Part shown: piece after piece, positions 1-7,842 of the stretch
Layout of the letters: the number at the start of each line of letters is the position of its first letter
Position numbering within the stretch: position 1 is the stretch's first letter
Assembly (NCBI RefSeq): GCF_001424585.1
Contig: NZ_LMPJ01000001.1
Coordinates: 1,118,450-1,182,449, forward strand
Reading direction: 5' to 3'
Length of the DNA stretch: 64,000 nucleotides
Origin: Chryseobacterium sp. Leaf180
GTDB lineage: Bacteria > Bacteroidota > Bacteroidia > Flavobacteriales > Weeksellaceae
Notes under the pieces: model-generated
Databases searched by the model: none
Told to the model about the DNA's origin: nothing
The model's input: only the letters and a program-made list of their open reading frames with translations
Program-made: the position numbers and the translations under genes

Positions 1-1
1 A

Positions 2-166
2 GACAGGCAAATCATCATTACGATGGTTGATAAAGGTGGTGCAGAATTTGACGAAAAAACCGGAATTCTCACCTGGAATGTCACGCTCAATGCCAACGAA
101 ACCAGAAAACTCAATTTCTCATACAAAGTAAATTCACTCAAAAACAGCCAGTTAATCGGTCTATAA
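2..166 (+). CDS. C-terminal end of a DUF4139-domain (MuiA-like) protein, cut by the window edge
   Basis: Only the last 54 codons are present, open from base 2 to a TAA at 164-166. The peptide has an acidic strand-turn run with a tG-x-L-T-W-N-V-x-L segment followed by a k-L-x-F-S-Y-K-V segment. That is how the beta-rich tail of DUF4139 'mucoidy inhibitor A' type secreted proteins usually ends. These proteins are exported, about 500-600 residues long and common in Bacteroidetes; their role is not established. The family call rests on this tail alone. It lies 15 bases before rpiB on the same strand, so the two may be co-transcribed. Confidence 0.55.
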   Translation, partial: DRQIIITMVDKGGAEFDEKTGILTWNVTLNANETRKLNFSYKVNSLKNSQLIGL

Positions 167-181
167 TTAAATAAAATAAAA

Positions 182-616
182 ATGAAAAGAAAAATAGCCA
201 TCGCATGCGACCACGCAGGTTTTGAATACAAAGAAATCCTTAAAAAAGAGCTTGGAGAGCAGTTTGAAATTCAGGATTTCGGGACGTATTCCACAGATTC
301 TGTTGATTATCCGGATTTTGTACATCCTTCGGCAACGTCTGTGGAAAATGGCGAAAATGAACTCGGAATTCTCATCTGTGGAAGCGGAAACGGCGTACAG
401 ATCACCGCAAACAAACATCAGAAAATCCGCTGTGCACTTTGCTGGATGCCCGAAATTGCAGAGTTGGCAAGACAGCACAATGACGCCAATATGATTTCAA
501 TTCCGGCGCGATTTATTTCTAAAGAGCAGGCGATCGAAATTGCCAAAAAGTTTCTGTCGACCGCATTTGAAGGCGGCAGACACCAGACGAGAGTTGATAA
601 AATCGCGTTTTGCTAA
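182..616 (+). CDS. rpiB: ribose-5-phosphate isomerase B
   Basis: Interconverts ribose 5-phosphate and ribulose 5-phosphate in the cytosolic non-oxidative pentose phosphate pathway. The 144-residue length is normal for RpiB/LacAB enzymes. The N-terminal ACDHAGFEYK block carries the conserved D10-H11 pair. The ICGSGNG loop holds the expected catalytic cysteine at C66, followed by RQHNDAN and the C-terminal GGRHQTRVDKI phosphate-binding region. The ATG follows an A-rich stretch and there is no better upstream start. A strong hairpin with a T-run follows directly, so transcription should stop here. Confidence 0.95.
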   Translation: MKRKIAIACDHAGFEYKEILKKELGEQFEIQDFGTYSTDSVDYPDFVHPSATSVENGENELGILICGSGNGVQITANKHQKIRCALCWMPEIAELARQHNDANMISIPARFISKEQAIEIAKKFLSTAFEGGRHQTRVDKIAFC

Positions 617-622
617 ATGATA

Positions 623-657
623 AAAGCCTGTAAATGAGTTTGCAGGCTTTTTATTTT
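623..657 (+). terminator. Rho-independent terminator after rpiB
   Basis: The stem AAAGCCTG (623-630) pairs with CAGGCTTT (643-650), extended by four A/T pairs around a TGAG loop, and is followed by a T-rich tract. It begins 7 bases after the rpiB stop codon. Confidence 0.85.
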
Positions 658-673
658 TAAAAGATTATCTTTG
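640..673 (+). promoter_or_regulatory. Bacteroidetes-type promoter for the gene at 795 (or a small RNA)
   Basis: TATCTTTG at 666-673 matches TAnnTTTG exactly. A TTTG ending at 642 lies 23 bases upstream, inside the rpiB terminator, which is the long end of normal spacing. Transcription should start near 677, immediately before the hairpin at 676-720. Confidence 0.5.
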
Positions 674-675
674 CT

Positions 676-720
676 GCAGCATTCTGCATTTCCGTGGCAG
701 AATCTTCGGTACAATGCTGC
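676..720 (+). other. Structured leader or small RNA element
   Basis: GCAGCATT (676-683) can pair with AATGCTGC (713-720), with an inner CTGC/GCAG pair (684-687 with 697-700); alternatively ATTCTGC (681-687) pairs with GCAGAAT (697-703). The two foldings compete. The element follows a perfect -7 box and precedes a T-rich tract at 737-748. It would lie in a roughly 120-nt 5' UTR of the gene at 795, which is unusually long for this window. Confidence 0.4.
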
Positions 721-794
721 TGAAGCTGTAAAATCCTTTTGTTTTTTAATGTAAATTTAGTGTGCATCGGGCTGTAAAGCGGTGTTTTTATTCA

Positions 795-1523
795 ATGAAA
801 AAAAAATTGCTTTTTTTATTTTCTGGACTATATTTTTTACCTGCTGCGCAGAGTTTATACGCTGATTCAACCAAAAATATAAGGAATTGGGAGGAAGAAG
901 TTGACTGCAATACTCAGCGTACAAACAGCAAAAAATTATATCAGCTTTTCAAAAAAGAGGAAAAGAAAATTGATTATAAGCCGCTGAGTGCAATCATCAT
1001 AAATGATTTAGATACTAACAACCTGACGGACCGAAATATTATTTTCAAATTATATACGACAGAGACGGTTTATGCGGCATTCACAATTTGTGCATACAAT
1101 ATAAACACAAAAAATCCAAACTACAATTATCTTAATTTTTACACTCCGGAAAACATAAAATTGTTGCAGAAAAAAGTAAAGAAAAATCTGTATTTTGATC
1201 TCAGCGATTCGAAGTTTGAAAATAATGAGTACCGACCGCTCAAAGAAGAAACGATAAAACATCCTTTTTATAATTATCTGTCTAATTTAAAAAGTGCGGA
1301 TAAAAGTATCTGTTATGATCCTGAAACAACGGTGAGTGAGCCAGGAACTTTAAATGGAGCCGGCGGCATACAGCTTGGCTTTAGAAATCATTTAGGTGGA
1401 ATTGTTGTTGTAAAATATGATTATTTTATTTATAAAAGGTTCTCGCCAACAATTTTTAAAACGTATCTGTTTAAAGATAAAAATTGGACCGAGATACCGA
1501 CAAAAGAGGAGTATTTATTTTAA
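795..1523 (+). CDS. secreted protein of unknown function
   Basis: I do not recognise this 242-residue protein. I chose the ATG at 795 because it begins a clean Sec signal peptide: MKKK, a Leu/Phe-rich core, then an alanine-rich cleavage region near residue 22. An in-frame GTG further upstream would put a charged, Cys-containing extension ahead of it. The mature part is rich in Lys, Asn and Tyr, has two Cys, and shows no membrane segment. The gene is visibly more A+T-rich than rpiB and rnr on either side. It stands alone with its own promoter and a structured leader, so it is probably a separate transcript. Confidence 0.6.
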   Translation: MKKKLLFLFSGLYFLPAAQSLYADSTKNIRNWEEEVDCNTQRTNSKKLYQLFKKEEKKIDYKPLSAIIINDLDTNNLTDRNIIFKLYTTETVYAAFTICAYNINTKNPNYNYLNFYTPENIKLLQKKVKKNLYFDLSDSKFENNEYRPLKEETIKHPFYNYLSNLKSADKSICYDPETTVSEPGTLNGAGGIQLGFRNHLGGIVVVKYDYFIYKRFSPTIFKTYLFKDKNWTEIPTKEEYLF

Positions 1524-1689
1524 TATATATAACTAAAGTCTTTCACTTATTTAACATTGAATATTTTTATTCTCTATAAATTTTTGAAAAAAGCGGACAT
1601 TTTTTTCAGAACAATAAAAATTAACATTTAGAAAGAAAATATTTCCAAATACAAATGAAAGGAAATACATTTATACAAATAAATTAAAA

Positions 1690-3843
1690 ATGGCAAAAAA
1701 GAAAAAATATATAAGTCAGAAAAATGATCATAAAATCATGGAAATCGGGAAACTGATTATGCGTTTTATGAATCAGAATCAAACCAAAGTCTACAATTAC
1801 AAACAGATTTCAGACGGTATTGATTATAAAAACCCGCGTCAGCGCGAGATGGTAATTCAGGCTTTGCACAAGCTTCAAAGCGTACAGCGAATTAAAGAAA
1901 CAGACAAAGGAAAATACAGCATCAATCTGAATATTGAAGGCACTTTGACGGGAACGATCGATTTTAACCAAAGCGGAAATGCGTACGTTACGGTCGAAAA
2001 TATGAAAGATGATGTTTTCATCCATTCAAAAAACGTGAAAGATGCGCTGCAGGGCGATAAAGTGCTTATTGTAACCTATAATTTTAAAGGAAAAAAACTC
2101 GAAGGCTCCGTTCTGGAAGTTTTGGAACGCAAGCGTACCGAATTTGTTGGAACATTTCAGTTGGTTCCGCACAAAGATTTCGGGTTTGTGGTTTGCGATA
2201 AAAAGACAATTAATACCGATATTTTTATTCCGAAAAGTAAAATAAACGGTGCCGAAAACGGCAACAAAGTCACTGTGAAAATGACTGAGTGGAGACCTGG
2301 CGATAAAAATCCGGAAGGAGAAATTCTGCAGGTTTTAGGAAATCCCGGCGATCATGAAACCGAAATTCATTCTATTCTTGCAGAATATGGTCTGCCATAT
2401 GTTTTCCCGGAAGAAGTGGAACGTGATGCAGATAAAATCGACCGCAGCATTACCGATGAAGAGGCCGCAAAACGCTGGGATATGCGTGATATTTTAACTT
2501 TTACGATTGACCCGAAAGATGCCAAAGATTTTGATGACGCACTTTCTATCAGAAAAATGGAAAACGGAAACTGGGAAATCGGTGTACACATTGCCGACGT
2601 TTCGCATTACGTGGTTCCCGGGACGATTTTGGATGATGAAGCGTACGATAGAGCAACTTCAGTTTATCTTGTAGACCGAGTGGTGCCAATGCTTCCGGAA
2701 GTCTTGAGCAACGATGTGTGTTCGCTTCGTCCGAATGAAGATAAATACACTTTCTCAGCAGTTTTTGAGTTGAATGATCAGGCTGAAATCCAGAAACAGT
2801 GGTTTGGCCGGACAGTGATTCACTCAGACAGACGTTTTTCTTACGAAGAAGCGCAGGAAAGAATTGAAACCAAAGAAGGTGATCTTCAGGAAGAAATCAA
2901 TGTACTCGACCGCTTGGCAAAAATTATGCGTGCAGAACGTATCAGAAACGGAGCGATTACTTTTGACCGAAGCGAGGTGCGGTTTAATTTAGATGAAAAC
3001 AATCAGCCCATCGGGGTTTATTTTAAAGTCAGCAAAGATTCGAATCATTTGATTGAAGAATTTATGCTTTTGGCCAATAAAAAAGTATCGGAATTTGTTT
3101 CACTTAAAAATAATGGAAGCCCTAATGGGAATACGTTTATTTACCGTATTCACGATGATCCGGATCCCGCTAAACTGGAAGCTTTACGGGAATTTGTGTC
3201 TACGTTTGGCTATAAAATCGACCTAGCAAACACGAAAAAGGTCGCTGAATCTTTAAACGCTTTGTTGAAAGATGTAAAAGGCAAAGGAGAAGAAAATATG
3301 ATTGAAACGCTGGCGATGCGCAGTATGAGCAAAGCGGTTTATTCGACGGAGCCGATTGGTCACTATGGTCTAGGATTCGATTATTACTCACACTTTACCT
3401 CGCCAATCCGCCGTTATCCCGATTTGCTTGCGCATAGATTATTGCAGCATTATCTGGATGGCGGAAAATCTCCCAACAGAGATGAGCTGGAAACGAAAGC
3501 AAAACACTGCAGTGCGATGGAGCGTCTAGCGGCAGATGCTGAGCGTGATTCGATTAAATTTATGCAGGTGAAATTCATGGAAAAACATGTAGGCGAAACC
3601 TTCACCGGTGTGATTTCCGGAGTGGCAGAATTTGGATTCTGGGTGCAGATTCCGGAAAATGGCGCTGAAGGCTTAATTAAACTGCGAGATCTGATGGATG
3701 ATTCTTATACATACGACAAAACGACGCACGCAGTATATGGTAGCCGCACAGGTAAACGATATCAGCTCGGCGACGAGGTGCAGATTAAAGTAATTAAAGC
3801 CAATCTGATCGCAAAGCAACTCGATTTTATGATTATGGAATAA
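1690..3843 (+). CDS. rnr: ribonuclease R
   Basis: Processive 3'-to-5' exoribonuclease of the RNase II/R superfamily, which degrades structured RNA and takes part in RNA quality control. At 717 residues it has the usual layout: a Lys-rich start with a winged-helix-like region, two cold-shock/OB domains (about 70-230), the RNB catalytic domain (about 255-590) with the acidic cluster in DPKDAKDFDDAL near residues 274-286, and a C-terminal S1 domain from about 638. The HYGLGFDYYSHFTSPIRRYPD block near residue 557 is the hallmark RNB motif. A strong terminator follows. The start is the first ATG after an A/T-rich leader. Confidence 0.95.
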   Translation: MAKKKKYISQKNDHKIMEIGKLIMRFMNQNQTKVYNYKQISDGIDYKNPRQREMVIQALHKLQSVQRIKETDKGKYSINLNIEGTLTGTIDFNQSGNAYVTVENMKDDVFIHSKNVKDALQGDKVLIVTYNFKGKKLEGSVLEVLERKRTEFVGTFQLVPHKDFGFVVCDKKTINTDIFIPKSKINGAENGNKVTVKMTEWRPGDKNPEGEILQVLGNPGDHETEIHSILAEYGLPYVFPEEVERDADKIDRSITDEEAAKRWDMRDILTFTIDPKDAKDFDDALSIRKMENGNWEIGVHIADVSHYVVPGTILDDEAYDRATSVYLVDRVVPMLPEVLSNDVCSLRPNEDKYTFSAVFELNDQAEIQKQWFGRTVIHSDRRFSYEEAQERIETKEGDLQEEINVLDRLAKIMRAERIRNGAITFDRSEVRFNLDENNQPIGVYFKVSKDSNHLIEEFMLLANKKVSEFVSLKNNGSPNGNTFIYRIHDDPDPAKLEALREFVSTFGYKIDLANTKKVAESLNALLKDVKGKGEENMIETLAMRSMSKAVYSTEPIGHYGLGFDYYSHFTSPIRRYPDLLAHRLLQHYLDGGKSPNRDELETKAKHCSAMERLAADAERDSIKFMQVKFMEKHVGETFTGVISGVAEFGFWVQIPENGAEGLIKLRDLMDDSYTYDKTTHAVYGSRTGKRYQLGDEVQIKVIKANLIAKQLDFMIME

Positions 3844-3870
3844 TTTTGAGATTTGTTTAAATAAACTAAA

Positions 3871-3896
3871 GGCCGCATTTTTGCGGTCTTTTTTTT
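3871..3896 (+). terminator. Rho-independent terminator after rnr
   Basis: GGCCGCA (3871-3877) pairs with TGCGGTC (3882-3888, one G-T pair) and is followed by eight T residues. Confidence 0.85.
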
Positions 3897-3948
3897 AAAT
3901 CTAAAAGTAAAAAGCACTTTCGGAAACGATTCTTAAAAATATAATTTC

Positions 3949-3956
3949 TACATTTG
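3949..3956 (+). promoter_or_regulatory. -7 promoter element for the LysE/S66 operon
   Basis: TACATTTG matches TAnnTTTG exactly, 19 bases before the ATG at 3976 and just after the rnr terminator. No convincing -33 TTG was found at the right distance. Confidence 0.5.
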
Positions 3957-3975
3957 AAAATGAAAACAATTAACA

Positions 3976-4695
3976 ATGTTTGAACTTGTTTTATCGGCCA
4001 TCGGTTTAGGTTTCATGCTGAGCCTTGTTTTTATAGGGCCCATTTTTTTTCTCCTCATCGAAACCAGTTTTTCCCGCGGCCCGAAACATGCCCTGGCATT
4101 GGATTTTGGCGTGGTTACGGCCGATCTGTTGTGTATTGTCGCTGCGTATTATGCCAGCGCAGATCTGGTAAAGCTCATTGATAAACATCCTGGTTTTTAC
4201 AGAATTACTTCCCTGCTCGTTTTGGCGTACGGTATCATCATGATCGTTACAAAAACCAAAATGCACATGTCTGGAGAAGAAAAAATTATTGGCAGAAACT
4301 ACATCAGAACTTTTCTGAATGGTTTTCTTTTTAATCTTCTTAATGTAGGTGTAATCCTCTTTTGGCTGGTAACCGTGGTTGGCGTGCGAAATCAATATCC
4401 TGATACCGAAAGTGTTGTGCTCTATCTCGGCATTGTGATTTCTACTTACCTTCTGATCGATTTGGCTAAAATTTTCCTGGCAAAACAGTTTCACTACAAA
4501 CTCACGCAGCGTTTGGCAAATAATATCCGAACTGGAGTTGGAATTGTGCTGATCCTGTTCAGTTTTTTCATATTCCTGCAGAGTTTCAAAAAATTCAATC
4601 AGTTTGATAAACGTCTGGAGGAAGCCGAAAAGAAAGAAGTAAAATTTAAAAAAGATGGAAAAAATCTTCCCGAAAGCTCTCAAAAAGGGCGATAA
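3976..4695 (+). CDS. LysE/RhtB-family amino-acid exporter
   Basis: Predicted inner-membrane translocator of 239 residues with about six hydrophobic segments. The N-terminal helix carries the family signature GFMLSLVFIGPIFFLLIE. Members export amino acids or small metabolites; the substrate cannot be read from sequence. The C-terminal tail (about 210-239) is strongly Lys/Glu-rich and cytosolic. Its last 41 bases overlap the start of the next gene in a different frame, suggesting translational coupling. Confidence 0.85.
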   Translation: MFELVLSAIGLGFMLSLVFIGPIFFLLIETSFSRGPKHALALDFGVVTADLLCIVAAYYASADLVKLIDKHPGFYRITSLLVLAYGIIMIVTKTKMHMSGEEKIIGRNYIRTFLNGFLFNLLNVGVILFWLVTVVGVRNQYPDTESVVLYLGIVISTYLLIDLAKIFLAKQFHYKLTQRLANNIRTGVGIVLILFSFFIFLQSFKKFNQFDKRLEEAEKKEVKFKKDGKNLPESSQKGR

Positions 4696-5584
4696 AATTG
4701 CCATTATTTCTCCGGCGGGCTCGGTAGAACCTTTGCAATTGAAGTCGACGCTGGATTTAATTTCAAAAAAAGGATTTCAACACGTTTTAGGAAAAAATCT
4801 TTACACCAAATATTCTCACGGATACAGCTACGCCGGAAACGAAAAACAGCGTTCTGAAGATCTCAACTGGGCTTTAAATGATCCTGAAATATCAGCAGTT
4901 TGGGCATCGCGCGGCGGTTACGGTTGTCAGCATCTTTTACCGAATATTGACTTAAAGGGTTTTAAAAAAAATCCGAAATGGTACATCGGCTATTCGGATA
5001 ATACAGTGATTCAAAGTTATCTTTACCAAAAGGGTTTTGCAAGCATTCACGGGCAAACCGTTAAAACATCAGGTTTTGGCGTTACTGATGAAAGCTATGC
5101 GCTCATTTTTGATATTTTAAAAGGAAAAAAACCGGATTATAAATTAAAAACAAACAACTTCAATAAAGCAGGAAATGTAGAAGCCGAACTGGTTGGAGGA
5201 AATCTTGCCCTGATTTACGCGCTTCTCGGAACACCGTATAATTTCAATTTTAAAGATAAAATTCTTTTCATAGAAGATATCGGCGAAAAGTTTTACGCGC
5301 TTGACAGAATGCTTATGAGTCTTGAATTAGCGGGAGTTTTTAAACAGATTAAAGGCTTAATCATCGGTGGAATGACGGGCATGGAAGACAAAGAAAGCAA
5401 CAAAAATTATGACGACAGTTTTGATTCTTTTGCGTATAAAATCATTTCTGAAAGAGTTTCTGCGTATGATTTTCCGGTGGCTTTTGGCTTTCCGAACGGG
5501 CATATTCATGATAACAGGCCTTTGATTTTAGGTGCAAAAGCAATGTTAAATGTTGGTGAAAAGTCTTCTTTAAAATTCAATTAA
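4655..5584 (+). CDS. LD-carboxypeptidase (peptidase family S66)
   Basis: Cytosolic serine peptidase that removes the terminal D-alanine from murein tetrapeptides during peptidoglycan recycling (LdcA/MccF superfamily). At 309 residues it has the expected landmarks: KGDKIAIISPAG at the start, the nucleophile serine in IGYSDNT (S114), a Glu in the ILFIEDIGEK region, and the catalytic His in FGFPNGHIHDNRP near the C terminus. MccF-type immunity proteins share the fold, so the substrate is inferred. The start overlaps lysE by 41 bases; the chosen ATG begins a family-typical N terminus. Confidence 0.88.
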   Translation: MEKIFPKALKKGDKIAIISPAGSVEPLQLKSTLDLISKKGFQHVLGKNLYTKYSHGYSYAGNEKQRSEDLNWALNDPEISAVWASRGGYGCQHLLPNIDLKGFKKNPKWYIGYSDNTVIQSYLYQKGFASIHGQTVKTSGFGVTDESYALIFDILKGKKPDYKLKTNNFNKAGNVEAELVGGNLALIYALLGTPYNFNFKDKILFIEDIGEKFYALDRMLMSLELAGVFKQIKGLIIGGMTGMEDKESNKNYDDSFDSFAYKIISERVSAYDFPVAFGFPNGHIHDNRPLILGAKAMLNVGEKSSLKFN

Positions 5585-5588
5585 AACA

Positions 5589-5939
5589 ATGCAGATTTCA
5601 AAATATATTCTCTCAGCAGCGTTGATCTTTGCCGGAATCATGCATTTCGTGAAGCCACAGTTTTTCGTAAAAATCGTGCCCGATTATATTCCGTCGCATC
5701 TGAAAGTAGTCTATCTCAGCGGCATCGCAGAAATTATTTGTGGTCTGCTTCTGCTCTTCCCGGAAACGCAAAAACTTGCAGGCTATTTGTGTATTGCACT
5801 ATTCATCGCAGTTTTTCCAGCGAATATAGAGATGGCAAAAAAGTTTTATGAAACCGGAAATCCTTATTTCTGGCTGACGGCTTTAAGGCTTCCACTCCAG
5901 TTTGTTTTGATTTGGTGGGCGTATCAATTCACAAAATAA
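5589..5939 (+). CDS. DoxX/MauE-like small membrane protein
   Basis: A 116-residue protein with four hydrophobic helices. The segment AGIMHFVKPQFFVKIVPDYIP followed by SGIAEIICGLLLL is typical of the DoxX-like family found widely in Flavobacteriia. DoxX proteins are linked to quinone or thiosulfate metabolism, but most small members have no assigned role. It lies four bases after the S66 peptidase gene and one base before the next gene, so it is an internal operon member. Confidence 0.75.
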   Translation: MQISKYILSAALIFAGIMHFVKPQFFVKIVPDYIPSHLKVVYLSGIAEIICGLLLLFPETQKLAGYLCIALFIAVFPANIEMAKKFYETGNPYFWLTALRLPLQFVLIWWAYQFTK

Positions 5940-5940
5940 G

Positions 5941-6312
5941 ATGGCAGATCACAACGATTTTGGTAAAATAGCGGAAGATCTGGCAGCGGATTATCTGTTA
6001 AAAAACGGATACAAAATTCTGCTGCGAAATTTCCGGTATCAGAAGGCTGAAATTGACATTATTGCCGAAAAAGATAATTATATAATCATCACTGAGGTGA
6101 AAGCGCGATCCACCGACTTTTTTATGCTGCCACAGGAAGCTGTGACGAAAGGAAAAATGAAACTTTTGGTAATGGCCGCCAATCAGTTTATGCAGGAAAA
6201 CAACAGAAATCAGGAAGTTCGGTTTGATATTATTTCGGTGTTAAAAGATCAGAACGGTGCTTTAAACATTGAGCATATTGCAGATGCTTTCGAAGCTTTT
6301 GATGCGAATTAA
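5941..6312 (+). CDS. YraN-family (UPF0102) predicted endonuclease
   Basis: A 123-residue member of the YraN family, which has a restriction-endonuclease-like fold. The core EIDIIA...IIITEVKARS carries the expected D and E-x-K metal-binding residues. It begins GKIAEDLAADYLLKNGYKIL, the usual helical start. The family is linked to DNA processing but its biochemical role is unresolved. The ATG directly follows the TAA of the DoxX-like gene. Confidence 0.85.
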   Translation: MADHNDFGKIAEDLAADYLLKNGYKILLRNFRYQKAEIDIIAEKDNYIIITEVKARSTDFFMLPQEAVTKGKMKLLVMAANQFMQENNRNQEVRFDIISVLKDQNGALNIEHIADAFEAFDAN

Positions 6313-6345
6313 AAGCATTTTTCAAAACAGATTATTTAAAAATTA

Positions 6346-7095
6346 ATGAAAACAATATTTATCACCGGAGCGACTTCCGGTATAGGAAAATCTACCGCAA
6401 CTCTTTTAGCACAACAAAAAAACAGACTGATTATCTGCGGCAGAAGAAGAGAAATTCTGAATTCTCTCATGAAAGAATGGTCTGAATTCACAGAAGTTTA
6501 TGCACTAAATTTTGATGTAAGAAATTTACAGGAAGTTGAAAAAGCCATCGAATCGCTTCCTGAAAACTGGAAAAACATCGATGTTTTAATTAACAATGCC
6601 GGAAATGCACACGGACTATCGCCGCTTTCTGACGGAGCGACTGACGACTGGGACGCTATGATCGATGGAAATGTGAAAGGTCTTTTGTATGTTTCAAAAA
6701 CGGTAATTCCTGCAATGAAAAAGAGAAAATCCGGACAAATTATTAATATCAGTTCGGTCGCAGCTACACAGACTTATGCCAACGGCGTGGTGTATTGCGC
6801 AAGTAAAAAAGCCGTTGATGTGATTTCTGAGGGCATGAGACTGGAGCTGACAGAATTTGGAATCCGTATCAGCAATATTCAGCCGGGCGCTGTAGAAACC
6901 GATTTTTCTAAAGTCCGTTTCAAAGGTGACGAAGATCGCGCCGCAAATGTTTATGCAGGTTTTGAAGCTTTGCATCCGGAAGATATTGCCGATGCGATTG
7001 CCTACTGCATTAATGCTCCGGCGCGCGTTAATGTCTCAGATATGACGATTTATCCGAGTGCGCAGAGCGAGCCGCGAACGATTTACAGGAAATAA
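6346..7095 (+). CDS. short-chain dehydrogenase/reductase (YdfG-like)
   Basis: NAD(P)-dependent oxidoreductase with a Rossmann fold, 249 residues. It shows TGATSGIGKSTA at the N terminus, NNAGNAHG at about 86-93, the catalytic serine in NISSVAA, and the Y-x-x-x-K pair in VYCASKKA. The GRR after the second strand suggests NADP(H) preference. It most resembles the YdfG type that acts on 3-hydroxy acids such as serine or 3-hydroxypropionate, but the substrate is inferred. It sits 33 bases after yraN. Confidence 0.87.
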   Translation: MKTIFITGATSGIGKSTATLLAQQKNRLIICGRRREILNSLMKEWSEFTEVYALNFDVRNLQEVEKAIESLPENWKNIDVLINNAGNAHGLSPLSDGATDDWDAMIDGNVKGLLYVSKTVIPAMKKRKSGQIINISSVAATQTYANGVVYCASKKAVDVISEGMRLELTEFGIRISNIQPGAVETDFSKVRFKGDEDRAANVYAGFEALHPEDIADAIAYCINAPARVNVSDMTIYPSAQSEPRTIYRK

Positions 7096-7143
7096 TTGAT
7101 AAACGATTTCAATTTAAACTAAAAAAATCAAGAATTTTGTCGC

Positions 7144-7824
7144 ATGAAAATCCTCTATCTTGAAACTTCATCTAAAAACTGTTCGGTCGCTATTTCTGAT
7201 GACGAAAAACTGCTTTGCCTTTGCGAAGAAGTTTCAGAAAACTACAAGCAGAGCGAATCGCTGCATACCTATGTGGAATGGGCTTTGGAAGGCGCAGAAA
7301 TTTCTATTAATGAAATCGATGTGATTTCTTTGGGGAAAGGTCCGGGTTCATATACCGGTTTGAGAATTGGTGCTGCATCTGCGAAAGGTTTTTGTTTCGG
7401 ACTTCAAAAACCGCTGGTTGCCGTCAATTCGATGGAAAGCATGATTGAGTCATTTCTAAACGCTAATTACGATCTGATTATACCAATGCTCGACGCGCGC
7501 AGAATGGAAGTGTATACGGCTTCTTTCGACGGAATTTCAGGTGAAGAAAACAGTCAGACGCAGGCAATGATTCTCGATCAATATTCTTATTCAGAATTAA
7601 GGGATAAAAATGTACTTTTTGTCGGCGACGGTTGCGCAAAAGCTCAGGAAATTTTAAACTTGCCAAATGCAGAGTTTCGAAACGACGTCTACCCTTCTGC
7701 GCAGTATTTAATCAGGAAAACTTTGGAAAAAATCAAAAATATAGACTTTGAAGATATCGCCTATTTTGAGCCGTTTTATCTAAAAGATTTCCACGGAGTG
7801 AAAAAACAAAAACGCGAAGACTGA
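7144..7824 (+). CDS. tsaB: tRNA N6-threonylcarbamoyladenosine synthesis protein TsaB
   Basis: Partner of TsaD and TsaE in making t6A37 in tRNAs that read ANN codons; cytosolic and usually essential. The 226-residue protein begins MKILYLETSSKNCSVAI and carries the TsaB-defining SLGKGPGSYTGLRIGAASAKG segment near residues 62-80. It has an ASKHA fold but lacks the metal-binding histidines of TsaD. The last codons, including the stop, form the left half of a bidirectional terminator facing the convergent porW gene. Confidence 0.93.
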   Translation: MKILYLETSSKNCSVAISDDEKLLCLCEEVSENYKQSESLHTYVEWALEGAEISINEIDVISLGKGPGSYTGLRIGAASAKGFCFGLQKPLVAVNSMESMIESFLNANYDLIIPMLDARRMEVYTASFDGISGEENSQTQAMILDQYSYSELRDKNVLFVGDGCAKAQEILNLPNAEFRNDVYPSAQYLIRKTLEKIKNIDFEDIAYFEPFYLKDFHGVKKQKRED

Positions 7825-7842
7825 TCTTCGCGTTTCTTTTTT
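7810..7842. terminator. Bidirectional terminator shared by tsaB and porW
   Basis: A perfect 10-bp stem, AAACGCGAAG (7810-7819) with CTTCGCGTTT (7826-7835), has T-rich tracts on both sides (CTTTTTT on +, TTGTTTTTT on -). The tsaB stop lies in the loop, and the porW stop is at 7841-7843. Confidence 0.9.

Noticed and set aside
4006..4704. A 232-codon frame antisense to the LysE gene
   Set aside because: It mirrors a recognised membrane-protein gene, has no domain, and lacks a promoter or start context.
7132..7139. GAATTTTG as the -7 box of tsaB
   Set aside because: The first base departs from TAnnTTTG and the box would end 4 bases before the ATG; too weak to list.
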